NCBI RefSeq assembly: GCF_001625305.1
Contig: NW_017803157.1
Location: 2,363,678-2,427,677 of the forward strand
DNA: 64,000 nucleotides
From: Branchiostoma belcheri
Lineage: Eukaryota > Chordata > Leptocardii > Amphioxiformes > Branchiostomatidae
Reading direction: 5' to 3'
Under the pieces are notes generated by a model. It was not told the origin of the DNA. It searched no databases and was given only the letters and a program-made list of their open reading frames with translations. Shown here piece by piece: positions 22,537 through 37,500 of this stretch (positions are counted from its first letter, which is position 1; the number at the start of each line of letters is the position of its first letter). The position numbers and the translations under genes are program-made.

Positions 22537-25500
22537 CTGAAACATACAGAACACACAGTCAGCTTGTTGTTTGCTAGATACGTGGTAAATGTAGGGCCAG
22601 GAATGTTAGGCAACTGTGCGTGTGTTACTCAGTAGATGTGCCACTGCCAAATACATGAGACACTAGTCAGCTGCTTTTAAAACATAATTTGTGCAAAAAA
22701 AAAGTTGTGAAATACACTGGCGTCAAAGATAGAGCATTTCTGGAGTTACAGTAACTGCACAGCTAGGTGTCAGTGATGTGACACCCCTAGTGACTTTGCT
22801 GTGAAGTGCAGGGGAGAAGGGTAAGGCGAGACTCTCACAGACGTATGAGTTGTGAGCCATTTGAGAAGTCCATGGCTGAGATTTGTCCCATGGAACCAGC
22901 TTGTGGGGACTCCCTGCCCTGCCTAGAGAGAATATACACAGAGAGGAAGGGAACTCACATTGTACTAACCCTCGAGTCAAGATGAAATGGCATAGATAGA
23001 ATTAGCCTGGGTGCCAGACTGTTTCCAAGACCTACATGTACATATGGTCAGTTGGGAAACAGGAAATAAACACAACATTTTTTTCCATGGGTCCAAAGGT
23101 AATTATATGTCTGCAGTCTGCATAACTCTGGCCTAGCATGCTAGGGGTCTGGCATCCAGGCTAAGATACATGTAGAAGATGTTAGGGTAGGTTGTTTGCT
23201 AAATGGCTTTGTCAACCGATCTTTGTAATTGGCACCCTCCAGGTATAATAGGCAACCCAAGCTCTGTCAGTGACAGTAAACGAAAATGTTTCAAAATGTT
23301 TGAATGAACTATATCTGAGTGTACATTCTGCCAACATGGATATTATATCGTTCATTCAAACGTTTTACAATATTTTGGTATCAGTGTCACTGACACACCT
23401 TGGTGCTTCTGTTGTGCTGGAACAAAGCTTAGATTTCATAAATATCATAAGATGTGATCATTGTTGAATAATATCTAACGCGATAATATTGATTGGCTGA
23501 GTAAAGAGACTCTTTTTACACAAACAAGTGTTTTATTCACAGTCGAGATTTCAGTGACCATCTGTCACCTTCCTCAGGACAATTGACTGGTTCACATTGC
23601 ACTGCAGCATAGGTGTCGCTGCTATACATGCATCACAAACATACAATATCGACATGTCTACACGTGGTTACAGGAAACTGTATCTACTGTAAAAAGAGTC
23701 TCAGTGACTGTAGAAACTATTCCTGATGAAACTATTCACGTATTATAGTGGCTATCCTCCCACCTACATTCCTCCATACTCACATATCTCTACAACGTTT
23801 AGAGTTAGATGTTCAAGGGTTAGGCGTAACAAGTCATTCAGCGTAATGTAGCCAGCCGCTGCCGTACCGTGTGCCTGCCAAGCTGGTGTGTTACGCCGAA
23901 GGGCTGTTATACCGGCTATACTGATACTCACATATCTCTACCACATAGTTGCCAGGGAATGTCCCAAACTGTCCTGTTCTCTGCAAGGTGATCATTGCTG
24001 AATAATAATTATATATAATAGCTAATATTGGCTATCCTCCCACCTACATTCTTTAACAATACTCACATATCTCTACCACGTAGTTGCCAGGGAATGTCCC
24101 AAACTGTCCTGTTCTCTGCGAGGTCCCGACGTACCACCCATCATCACACTTTTCCATCACCAGCACCACATCGTCTTCCGTCAGCTCAAGCTCGTCCTCG
24201 TTCTGCGGGTGGTAGCTGTAGATAGCACGGTACCTGCGGGAGGAAAATGGTTCTAGTTTAACAACAAGGCCTAGGAAAAAAAATGTTGTGTTTCCTGTTT
24301 CCCGACTGACCCTAGAAAAACCTGCCGACCCTAGACTTTTTTGTGTGAATCCCAGCAAGCACATACTTTTTTTAGAGCTGATCATCCTTTTCTAGATCCA
24401 TAATCTGACACCTGAGAGATGTACAATCGGGTTTCCAACATTGATATTGAAAATATAAGTGTCCTCATGCAGGTTTTACTTTGTTAAACTGTATTGTATG
24501 AGTTGGATCACTATGACACTAGCCAAGGTTTAAAAAGGGAAGAAAAAAAATAATCCCTAGTACCTACCGACCCTATTTTCTCAGGACTGAAACAAGGAAC
24601 ACAACTTAATATAAATAGAGACTGATAGAGACTAAGCTGGTACAATAATGTGCCTTACTTTTCCCCTGAAGGAGGCGGTGGCATGGCGTTGGCGTGAGTC
24701 TGCACAGGGGGTGACACATGCTGCGGAGGTACGTGTTGTGGTGGAGAGATGTGCTGAGGGGGGGACACGTGCTGGGGGGGTGGGACGTGGTGCTGCGGAG
24801 GGGGGGCACTGCGAGGGTGGGGGCCTCCGTTGTACACATAGTTGTCCCTGTTGTTGCTGTAGAACTGCTGGTTGGGGACCTGGGGAGACGGGGTTCTTTG
24901 CTGTAAGAGACAAGAGATGTAGCATAGTGAGTTAAATAAATATATCCACAATTCATAATTATACACTAGACTATCAGATTCTATAATTCCAGCATTTACC
25001 ACAATGAACTTTGAAAAAGCAAATTTAAATATGACTTGTGATAACCCCTGCATGCTATACATACATATTAGGGATATATATTAATTAGATATTAGAAACT
25101 CCTCCAATGATCGTAAAAGTTCATACCTATCCCATACTTATGAAAATGTACATGTTGTTAGTAGATGCCATACTTTGTACCCTTTATTACAACTGTTGTG
25201 CCATAAAGTTATGTGAGTATCATAGGAAATGTCATACAAGGACATTCAACAATCGGTAACTGGTCGAAATCTGTCAAATCGACAAGAGAATCCATTACTA
25301 CAAAAATGCCCTTGTCCTTACCGCTCTAGGACTGATGGGTTTCCTGGCCACAGGGGGGCTGGCCTTGTGGATGTAGCTCTGGGGCTGGGCAGGGGGGCTC
25401 AGGTCTGAAAGGTACAACAAAACAGAACATTCAATTTACCATCTTCATTCTAACCTTCTTTTGTTCTGAACGTGCCACAACCAGACAAAATTAGTCCTGA

Positions 25501-28500
25501 AGATAATGATGCTCTCCATGTAAAATCTGACAGACATCTTCTGGTGGAAGCAGAGTAGAATAAATACTGAGGAAATCTGGCACCTGCAATGTTGTTTGTT
25601 TGTTTGTTGTAGGCACAGGTACAATGTATTCCTTGTTTGCTGTAGCACAATTTTATGCAGCAAATAGCAAAGTACTTTATTTCTTTTATTCAAGACCACT
25701 TGTTTAAGAAGAGCTAAATAAATACTTTAATTACATTTGTACCCAGCTTTTGTTAAAAAAGTGGTCTTGAATAAAGAGCTTTACTATTTAATCATAATCA
25801 TTCACAAACTAAAACTGATGAAATCATTCACGGATTTTATACAGCAAGGTACACACTAAGACAGCTCACTAAGCCAGATATCACTAACTCTTTGCTATAA
25901 TGTACATGTAAGAATACTGTATAATGATCTCACCTGTAGGTGTTGAGTCCCCAGGCTCCTTGAAGACCTCCACATAAGATACAGGGAAGATGCCTTGCCT
26001 GTTTCCTATCTGTCCCTCATACCAGTTACTGTCAACCCTCCTCAGGAGAGTTACAATGTCATTCTGTAGGGGAATAAAGAAAAACTGTTTTTTACATTAC
26101 AGTCATCATCAGCAAAACCTTCACAATGTTATTCTGTAGGGAAATTAAGAATTACGTCAGGTAATAAGATATGCCATGAAACAGTTACTCAAGCAACTGG
26201 ATATGATTATGATTTGCTTAAGTAACTGTTTTGCTTAAGTAACTGTTTTTTACATTACAGTCATCATCAGCAAAACCTTCACAATGTTGTTCTGAAGGAA
26301 ACAATACTTACAACACATATTTGGTTTCAATAGTTGTAACAGAATCATGTTACCCATATAGAAGAATGATCTGTAGACTTTGCCTGTACCTTTTTGAGAG
26401 AAAGCTCCACTTGTGTCTCTCCTACGAAGCTGTACTTAGCTCTTGCACTGCCCTCTGACCCCTGGCTGGCAGTCTTCTGGGCCTCCTCCAGTGAGGTGAT
26501 CACCTGGAGTAAAGTTAGCACCACATTCGTGATCAGTTATTCAATACATGATGTTTCAATAAATGTTCCTCTATAGCGTATAACAACAAAATATTCTCTA
26601 ATCTAACCTTTGTGCATGTAGTATTTTTGGGTATCAAACTTTAAGATATCATATCTACATGCAAAAAAATGTTCAGTGGAATGCATAACTTAAACATCAT
26701 TATTACAGTTTTACCCAGTCACACAAAGCCATGTGACAAGCTTCACTGGGTCAGTCTACTGAGGAAGACCTAAGACGGAGTAAGAGTGACTGGTCAAAAG
26801 CTCTAGGTGAGAGAACTTTATTGTGTTGGATCGAAAGTTTTAACTTAAAACATCATTAAAATTTGGGGGATTTCTGACCTCAATGTAGTTGACAGGGAAG
26901 ATCCCCACATATCCGTTGTGTTCTCCTTCGTACCAGTTCTTGTCGACTTGCCTGGTCAGGTAGATGACATCTCCTTTCTTAAAGGACAGCTCCCTGTAGG
27001 GTAGAGAAAGGATTGTAAGAAGGAGATGACACTTGGCAATAGCAGTTTAGTAGTACTAATTTATGTTTTCTGTATTGCTTTAAAAACAGAATTCTGAGAT
27101 GAAAAATGTGGTTGACAATATAGCAACCAAAAGTACAGTACAGTACTGGCGTTCTGTATGATTCCATTTAAACAGTCATTGGCTCTTGTTCCTGCATTCA
27201 TTTTGATACAAAAATGTACACGACTTTTTTCGTACAAGATAGAAAGGATGGACTTACTTTGAGTTCTGAGCCTTGAAGGGGTACAATGCCCTTGCATGTG
27301 CTCTCAATCCACTCTGCTAGAAAGATGGAATAAAATCCTTATTTACCAATTATGTAGCACTGGTGGGTGACAAGATAAAGCAAAACAGTTTCTACGATCA
27401 TACTGCGCATTCTTACAATAAGAGCATGATGAGAAATGGTCTTTCCTCTGTAACCAAGACACACACACTAACACACACAAAGCAAACTGAAGATCTCAAT
27501 CGCATGTCAAAAATCAAAGTAACTCAAAACAGCAAACATGTGCCAAGGATGTCATGACCGTTCAAGCAGCCACAAAACAACTGGCAAGCCAGAGCTCTGC
27601 TGTCAAATTCTACGTAGTACAGCCTGAGTAAAATTCTTAATATGTCAGTACAGATGAATAGTGCCTTTGTTTTAGTAGTAAGTGATTTCTAAGTGCCAGA
27701 AGGAGAGATAGGAGGGGAGGGGGGCTGCCCTTGTGCTACCCAGTCTCACCTCGTTGTTGTTATGTGTTGTTAGAGGGAGCGCCCCAACATGCACTGGGCG
27801 GACCCGCTGAGCATGCAGGATTTCCGGACTGGCCTCAAAGGAAGGGGGGCTTGGCTGTGGACCAAAAAACATGCAGGGGATGGCCTGACATTATAAGGCA
27901 TGCACTAATGGCGAAAATTAGATATTAGAGAAGAGCATGGCTTTGTTATGATAAAAACATTCCCCATGCCAGACTTAGACTGTTGATCCAGACATTCATA
28001 AAAAAGATATCAATTGTCACATTACGTGTTTGTAAATATGCTACAAAAACAGGAAAAAATACATGCAAGCAGTAAACTACATTGTGTCCATGGTTAATGG
28101 CCAGAAAGCAGCTTGGAGGTTGATAATTGTGAAGTACTACTGCAGCTAATACATATATGGGCAGAATAAACTCTAATGAAACTAGAAAAAAATTGAGGTT
28201 TGTGGGAAAACCAAGAAGCCAGTTGTCAAAGGCTTTCCTGGGTTTATAACAAGAGGTGTGGAGACTGCAGAATATATTATGCAGTGAATGTTCACACACA
28301 CGCACAACTAATGCCAGCAGAAGACAGTACAATGTACAAACAATGTAACTACACGTACATGTACTTGATGCTGACCAAGTACATGTATTGGCAAATAGAC
28401 TGATCACTGGTAGTGCATATCAGAAGAAACAATTTCTAATAATTATCAAATTGAATACAACTAACAACTAAATCAACATTATTGGTATACATAGTTCCCT

Positions 28501-31500
28501 TTTTACTGAATATCATTTCTCACAGATATCATTTCACTGGTCAATTTTTACCTCTTTCTTGACTTCAATGGAGATCTTGGTTGGTGGTGTGACCTGTGTG
28601 TCGTCATATCTGTTACTGGGCACCACGACTGGTCGCTCTGCATTTGCCGAGTGTTTCCTCGCTCGCTGCTGTGCCTCTTCTTCCACCATCTTTTTCCTCC
28701 TCTCCTCTTCTAATATCCTCTGGAACCCAACATCACTCAACATGAACAACTGGGCATTCTAGCACAAATACAGGGACATCTTCTAATGTTTGTAAACAAC
28801 TTTAACTTGAAATGAAGTCTCTTTTGCTTTTTTTGACATCTGAATGATTATGTATAAACACCATTTAAATTTTTGTAATTTCAAAAGATAATCTGAATTC
28901 TTGAGGGCATTTTGTGATTGACTTACCTTAGTAAACACACGGAAAATATGCATTTTGAACAATTGTTAATCTGTCTACTGCCACTTAGTAAATAACCCTA
29001 CTGAGATACCCTTCATTGTAGACGTTCCTATTTGATGATAGACCTTATATGAAACCCTGCTGGTTGCCCTCCCACCCTTTATCTGTTAGCCTGTGGGCAT
29101 ATACAGCATTGCCGGGCAGCTGAAGGTGTCTGGTGTAAACCTCAGGGACAAACCAGGCCTTTTGGAGACGGCAAAATTTGGCAAAGGAATCACCCAAATT
29201 TTTACGAGCGGCAAACAATTATGCAATTCATGTACCAGTTGTGAGCAGATGATTTATCATTAATAAAATGGCAGAGATCAAATATTGAATAAACCATAAT
29301 AAGCAAGACAATTCAGGGCCAAGAATGCTGTTTTGACCAGACTTTGTAAAATTGAAGCAACAGTAACTGTCACGTTACTATAAGGCTAACTTACATGACA
29401 TATAGCTCTACTCTACACATACAGGTTGTTTATACTTACTGTAATGTATGTTAAATATGGAATAACAAGACAACAAAACTTCACTCTTTAAGACTACAAC
29501 TACATGACATGTACTGCCAACTCTATGCTAAGGTTATAATACTACTAACGATGTTAGTGCTTTTGATTAATAATTAATAGGTTGAAGAAAAACATATCAA
29601 TTGTTGAAAGTAGTCGCAAATGAATTTATTGAAATTTCAAGATACAAAATTGCCATTTTCCAAAAGGTCAGTTTTTGGCTCTCTTATATTTGCGACTGCT
29701 TCCACAAATTAATTACAAGTTTCTGGCAAAAGACAGCAGATAGTTCACCAGGCTTACATTCAGCTCTTCCTTGCGCTGCATGCAAAAGAGGCAGAAAGTA
29801 GCAGAAGAGTTAGTGTCAGAACATTCAACAATGAATCAACAACCGGCACTGCATGTGAGGAGGATATTGGAGTGTTTTTTTTTCCTGGTGTGTGACTTGA
29901 ATACACCAAGAAAACCCGTGGCAGAGTTAAAATCCTGGCATGAGAGAATTGAACTGGTTGGTACAAAACAAAGTACCACATGATCAGCAGAGTGAAGAGA
30001 GTCACATGGTTGCTTTGGACCCAGGGTATACAGTATTCGGTACAGACTCTAAAAACAATTATATCCGTCCAGAATTCGTAAGATGGCAAGCTACAGCCTA
30101 ACACATTTATGTTGGTTGCAGTGCAAGGAAACTAGACTTAACGGGTGGTGAAGATACATGTAGAGTATCATTCACTCCCCTTACATTCCAGAGAGGTAGG
30201 GAATTGCTGAGTACAGTAATGTATAAAATGTTAAATTCCTTACAAGAACACTCGGAGGGGGGGGGATAAATAAGCTTGAAAACTTAAAAAAAAGACAGCT
30301 GATACAGGATATATTGTACCATAATAGTTGCTTTGGTACTCCAATTTTAGTCTGCTTTTGTCACCTCTATATTGCTATACTTGATGCCCCCCTCCCCAAC
30401 TCCTATCTACCATGTAACCATCTTGAACATCTCTTCTATCTTAGTAATATATTGTTCAGACGTCTATTTCGGGAACATTTTTCTTGCTAAGCCCTGAGCA
30501 AACTAAAACCAAGATAAGGGTTTGACAATCCCAGAGGAGTCATTGATACAGCTGTTCCAAGATGTAGTACAGTCTTATCAAATGACATACTTACAGAGAT
30601 AACAATTTGAAAATTACAAACAACGACAAATTTTGTGTTAACATGGTTTAGACGAGGAAAAATTGAAAGCCTAACATATTAGATTATGGTTGTTTGCACA
30701 ACATGATAATGTTTATGCATCACATGCAGAAGAAGTAATCACTTGGATGAAAACTACATATTATAGTTAACTGTAATAAATGGTTGTGCAACATTTTCAG
30801 AAGTGATTATTTGAAGCACTTAAGTTTAAGTTAAAGCCACTAAGTCTTGGGATAAGAAAAATACACAATCATCAGAACTAAATGTATGTCTTAAGAAGGC
30901 CTACCGAAATCTTCTTTCTTAGTAAATCCATGCGTGGAGGTGGGTCTGGTGGTGGCCCCTTCCGAACACGGGCGGAAAAAACCATATTGTCAGTCGCCTC
31001 CATCCCAAAGCAACCTTCTCAATGGAATGGCGAGGGACTGAGCTCCAAAATGTACAACAACAACTCACACACAGAAAACAGCAATTTGGCCAGGCAGGGC
31101 AGATCCTGTTTTGCCAAACATCAGTACTGTTTACAGAAGAGAGTGATCCCTGACATGGTGCAGGTCAGTGTAAGTAAGGCTGGGTAATTCCTCCCATACA
31201 GGGGTAGGTGACAGTACTGGGCCAGCATACCGCACAAATCCCTATCATAATACCCTTCAGACTGCCAACAAACATGCCCTTTTTTCACAGGCTCCAGGGA
31301 ACGCTTCTGAGGGGGGAACTTTGGATCAAAGCATCCATGTCGGATTCACCAAGGTCATCGATCAAATATATGACCCTAGGAAAAGTCATGGGTTACACGG
31401 AAGGCGTAGGGAATGCAAATATCCCATCTAAACAATTAGATAAATGCTAACAGAGGCATCTTTGTTGCTGCACTGAACTGCCAAAAAAGCCTTTCAATTA

Positions 31501-34500
31501 TGTGTTTGAACCATCTCCAATAAGGGAGTTACAAGTTTATAGAATCTTTGATCTAAAGAAATGATCTAATCTAAACTAATCTTCACTAACGTATCTAAAG
31601 GAATAGTTCTGAGCATGATTAAACACGAGAGATGAATGAAATACTTAAGTCTAAGCGTTGGAAGCCCACAGGAATTTTTCTTACTGATAACGAATGGCTG
31701 AAACCACAGGAATTTGGAATCTACTTCTAACCGGAACAGATGACCTTGTGAATCCTTCAGTAGAGGGTGTCACAGATAATTCAACTATCATTGACACTTT
31801 TGGACTCTAGTTACGCACAAATCCCTACTACTATTTCTGACCAAATGCTAATTATTATCATGCTACACTGATGTTACAGTACAAGGCTGTTGTGTAAACT
31901 GTAGTGTATAACACAGAAAAAATCCAACCCTTGGGATTTCATGGCAGTCTAAGAACTTCAAAGTCAGTCTAAGTGGGTTGTCTGAGATTGTAATTTCTTT
32001 TCTTTCTTCACTGGTTCTCTAGCCTTTGCATAAGTTGTTAACAGGGGCAAAATGTTGGTGAGTTACGAGGTGTCTGGGGTCTGTGCGACAAACCTTCTTT
32101 TTGGGCAGTGGTGGTACCGGTGGTGCCTCAGTAGTAGGACTTGTTTCTTCCTACATGCAACAGTGCAAACTTCCTGAATTGCAACTCACAACTCAAGCAA
32201 AGCTTGCAGCAAGAGGACATCGCAATGAAAATTAAACAAGATCAACACAATCTCTGACACGCAGGCTACAGAATGCTGTTAAGGAATCCTTCTTTTGTCT
32301 GAGAATGTTATCAATGCACCTGGGAACAACCCAAGAGGGTTTACACAGTCTTAGAGCTTTAAAACGCACAACCACAGCTGTTGCAAAAGCTGAACACAGA
32401 CACGCTGAGAGCAGAAGGGGGGTAAGCACAGTGCTACCACTACGGCAGAAGTCGGCTAGCTACGAGAAGGCATTCAAGAATCTCTTCTACTGGCTTGGCC
32501 AAGCAACAACTACTAAAGACAGCGCCTAGTCTAGAACTGAGAAGTTTTGTTCCTGTCTGTTACAAACCTTGGGTGTTTGCACCTCCGTCGGTGGAGGGGG
32601 GACAGGAGGGGGTGGCACGGGCGGAGGTGACAACTGTGCCTTCTAGAAAATATTCCATCCATTCTGTCAGCAATTGTGCTACTAAAGGAACACCCCTGCT
32701 GGGAGAATGGCTGAGTCCATGCAAAGCACATATAGAAGTCATAATGTCAAAGTAAAAAAAAACGCCATGCCATCTCTGATGTATGTAGTCACTGTGATGG
32801 CACATGTACATAAAACAACAGTGAACAAATTTTCCACACATAAAACAACCATGCATAACTTCAAAAACAAGTGTAAACAAAAAGCCACACAAAACTCATG
32901 ATAAAATTTCATTGACAAATGAAATCAAAACTGTTGCATTGTACCTTGTCGTGCATGCAGACTGGAACATATATCATGTATCGGTCTTAAGTGGAAATAA
33001 TTTTGCCAGTGATTTATAAGTGGATTTTTGAGTGGGGTCCAGGCACACACGTGGTTCCCTAGGACACACCTGACTCCCTGTCTCTCCTTCCCACTGCTGG
33101 AAAGCCTCTAGTTCTCTCACATACCCCTCTATCTCTGCCAAAAGGGCATCCACAGGAAATGGGGGTCGTGTTGGGCTTGATCCCCTTACTTTGCGTCGGC
33201 CTACTCTTCCCTAGAACCAAGTCCACACACCCAACATTGAGCTAGAAACACCCCGCGCTGTGTGCATGGACTTGCTAAGAGCTTAATTTTACTATTCATG
33301 GGATTATACTCTCCAAAAGGGGGTTTATGACTTTTTATCAATGGATGAATGGGTGGTATAAGCTGCACAGATGTCATTATGCACATGCAATGGAATGCAG
33401 GCATATTGTGAGCTCTGCTCCTGTTAGTCCCGTTTTATAAGCCAGAATTATTGCTTTAAAACGTCAGAGACAATGGCAGAATCATGGGATGTGGATATTG
33501 CCTTTTAAATTAGTGGTTTTGAAGAAATTTACAGTTAGACATTGGATGGATTCTGACCTCTGCCAAGGACGTTGTTTTTTCCCAACAACAACTGTGTCAT
33601 TTGTTTTTGAAAAGAACACCTTAAAAAGCTATGAATAATTGTCATCTGCTTTTGAGAAAAAAAATCATTTCATAAACTTTAAAATTTTACAGAGACCAAT
33701 TACTGCCCTGGCAGAGGTTTTCTGTGAATTACTTGTGTTTTGCTTTACTGAAAGAAGAATGCTTTCCATGCTTTTCCTGACGATGAGTAATTATCAAACA
33801 ACCTATGATGTCTGAGAGATGAGCTATTATAAGCCTTGTTGTTAGGTTTTCAGGGTAATAGACCCTAGGCTTTTTCCTAACACATCGTACATGTACCTGT
33901 AGAGACATAATGACTTCCACACGTATACATGACTTTGTACAATATTTCACAACACACTCATGCATTCATTAGGCCACAACAATTTGATTTGTTGGTTCAC
34001 TGATTTGCCCACTTCGTTTTTTCTAATTTTGCACAAAAAAAACACACAACATTACAGCCTTTAGAATCAACTACAAAATGCTCATATTTTGGTCCCAACA
34101 GTTGAAGGAAGTCCCCTCTCTTTAGAGTTGTTACAGTTTCAACAAATCAAATTGTTGTGACCTTATCACCAATGACAAAATTTATAGGATCATGATATAA
34201 TTGTTACATGAACTGTGAAACAAAGTAGAAATCAGCATCAGAAATGGACATTCAATAATTAGACTTGAGATAAAGTACAATGAACGCACACAAACCTTAG
34301 AGAGTAATTTGCATTCAGTACCAATGAATCAAAAGGTAAAATCATGCCAAATATCACATACAGTTCACAGAAACATGAAAAGTGCATAATCATTGTAGTT
34401 ATTAATATGAGACCAAGATCTGTGACGTAGCTTTTGTTAAAAAAAGTTTTTTTTCACACAATTGGCATAGATTCTCACCTGCTTACATTTCAATGTCTAT

Positions 34501-37500
34501 CGAACACCGTCCTCAGAGCTTCTGATTGGAGCACTTACATGTACTTCTATCTCTTTCAGTGTTCTTGCCAAAAAAGTGACACGAAGGAGCAGAACTCCAG
34601 TCAGAAGCTCTGAGGAAGGTGTCTGATGGACATCGAAATGTAACAAGGTGAGAGTATATACCGGTTGTGTAAAAAGAAACCCTGAACTATTTTATGAAGA
34701 CTGGTACATGTACCACCAGTAGACTAACCTGTCTCCGTTCCTCCTCCCGCTGCCACCTCAGTTCTTCCTCGTTCCTGGACCGTGCTGACTCCATCACGCG
34801 CGCTGCGTCCCTGTTGTCCTGTACCTGGTACCTGATCTCTGTCCTCTGGCCCGGCTCTGCTCTGCTCGGCCCGTTAAACTCTCCCGGCATCCCTCCTGGT
34901 CAACAGACACAGTCACAATCATGGGGAAACCTTCAGAGCACTGCTAATCCTCTAGAACAATGTCTTTTATCACTTGTTTATATCAATATTGAGACTTTTC
35001 TTTTTACACAACAGGTTTATGTTTTCATACCTTTCAGACACCTTCCTAAAAGCTTCTGACTGGAGTTCTGCTTCTCGCAGCTATATGTAGCCAAATTGGA
35101 TGTAAAACTGGTGCTTTTGTGGCAAAAACACAATCCTAAATGTGGCTAAGTTTGTGGCTCTGTCAGTCACAAGCTCTGAGGAAGATGTCTGACAGATGTT
35201 CGAAATGTTAGAAGGTGAGAGACTTGACCTGTTGTGTAAAAAGATTTTTAAAAAGCCCAATACTAGTATCCTATACTGATGAACTTAATGAAATTATTTT
35301 CGTATAGTTTTTACCTTAATTGATACTTCATAAGGTAAAAATGCACAAAGAGGTTATAATAAACTTTAACTTTCTGTAAGCATTTTATTTTTACTTTTTC
35401 AGTTACTGTAATAGATAATTAAGGACTGGGCAGTCAACTGTGGATGATTCAATATACATTTTACAAATAGTTTTAGCTCTGATACACTAAATTGTGTATT
35501 ACATTCATTGAGAAATTACCCATGTCTACTACTGTATTAGCTGTATACCTTGAACATGATTGTAAAAAAATGTACAAATCTGTGTATGGGTTGAAAACAA
35601 AACCCGCTAACATGCAACAAGGTGACAAGGTACACAGTATGAAAACAAGGAATACAGGAGAGTAAAGGAGAGAACAGAGACAGGCTGAAAAACAAAAACA
35701 GAATGAAGGTCACAATTCCCACTGATGAGAGGGAGGGATATCAGTAGGAATTATGCACATCTGGAAAAGAACATAATGAATAGAAAATGGTTTATTCCTA
35801 TGATTGCCAATCTTTTTGTCATGTGATTTGTTTAGAAACTCACAAATGTTGACCAATAGAAACTGGAACAAAAGGCATCTTTTACTACAAAGTAACTAAC
35901 AAATTAAGAAAAGGCCACTTTTCAAATTATTAAAAAAGGAAACAAAATGTGGATAAAGAAGGAGCAGTGTTAACAGGTTGGAGTGGGAAAACAGGACGAG
36001 GTACGTTTTTGTCGTGAAAGGAAAAATAAAGGAAAGACAGCAAGGTTCATACAGTTTCTCTGCCAACATTTTGTCATTATTTTTTGCAGAAGTGTTCATG
36101 TCACACTATTCTGCATGCAGTGATTTTGCAACTTGAAACGCAGAAGCATGATTGTATGAACCTTAAACAGACGTAGCTGGCAAAGAGCATTTCAACAGAA
36201 CTGTACCTGACACCCCAACCTTAAGCTGAAGTACATACCGCTCTCCGGCGAGTAAATACTCCGAAAATATTCATCCAGCGACCATTTGAAGGTGGCGTTT
36301 GGGCTTTCTGGCCCTGACAGTTTACAAGTGAACACAGACAATACAAAACAAAACAAACACAACAAATTACCCATGCTGCAGCACAACAACACAGAAGGTA
36401 TATTACCCATGATTCAGTGCTGTTACAGAGCTGAACTATGGGTGGCAAAGAAAAGAGTGGTTGACAGCATTAAGCTACCCATCATGCAATGGCAAAGCGA
36501 AGCATGATGGGTACTCATGAACAGAATTCATAGTTACGAAGATTCAGACCAGTGAAAAAACATGACTTAGAAAGACCCCATTCACAACATAAACTGATGC
36601 ATGAGGTGATGCAAAAGTATTGAAACCAAGTGGGTCAACATACATTGTACATGAATTTGATCACGTATCAGACTGAGCATGAAAGGCGATAGGAACCAGA
36701 AACTTTAAGGTAACATTTGCAAAGCAAATGCATAATGTTTACCTTCGCATATGGTCTGCTCTGTACTGTTACTTTTTACTAATTTAAAAACACATCATAT
36801 ATGTACATGTATATGGTGACAGGAGTCGAAATCCCTCGTTATAAAATTGCAACATGATGTAACCCAACACCAGTCACCAATACCATGGTGACGGACGTCT
36901 GGTTCAGGTCATTGACCTTTATTTGTTTGTGAATCCGGAGAAGACGAGGAAGAAGAAACAGAGCAAAGACAATATGTTTCCTTCTGCGAAGGTAAACATA
37001 GAAATATCGGCCTTTTTATTTGACTGACCTTTTACTTTTGTTGGTGGTGCACTCTTCACTCCCAGCTGCTCGGCGGCTGACAGACGTTTACCGGTACTCG
37101 TGGAAGAGGCCGACACCCTACTGGTAGATGTGGTCCTGGTTGCTCCAGGGATCGGACCAATCACAGGCTCTGAAAGAAAACATATATTGATGCAATGCAT
37201 GTGGAAAAAGGCATGTTGGTTGTAACTGCAATGATGATTGGTTGAAACATGATTGTTATTGTTAGTAAAGGTGAGAGATAGTGATATCTACAAGATGATT
37301 TGATTAGTAAAAATAAAGTAATGCATGAAGACAATTGATAATGTATTTGTTTTACTGCTGTGCATTGAATGTTTAATTTGAATGTTTGGACAGCTTTTAT
37401 CCAGCTTATATCTAAGCCAGCACAAACCTGAAACATTACTTTCAGCAATAAGAAACTGTTTTTTTCCTTACTGTCAAAAGAGACAATAGCTAGTTACCTG

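Larger units (their letters stand above)
28720..34446 (-). other. SORBS introns with sparse exons
   Basis: Outside the listed exons I see AT-rich intron only. The 30.9-31.2 kb plus-strand frame runs antisense across a candidate Pro-rich exon and is not supported. Confidence 0.5.

Noticed and set aside
24648..24935. Plus-strand open frame rich in Gly/Val
   Set aside because: It is the antisense of the SORBS Pro/His/Gln exon, which fits splice phases and family context.
30882..31187. Plus-strand 101-residue frame with a Gly run
   Set aside because: No motif, and it runs antisense across the Pro-rich exon candidate in a SORBS intron.
34600..34650. Hammerhead ribozyme (CTGATG ... CGAAAT)
   Set aside because: Stem II between the two core halves cannot form, so the core is not complete; kept only as a motif resemblance.
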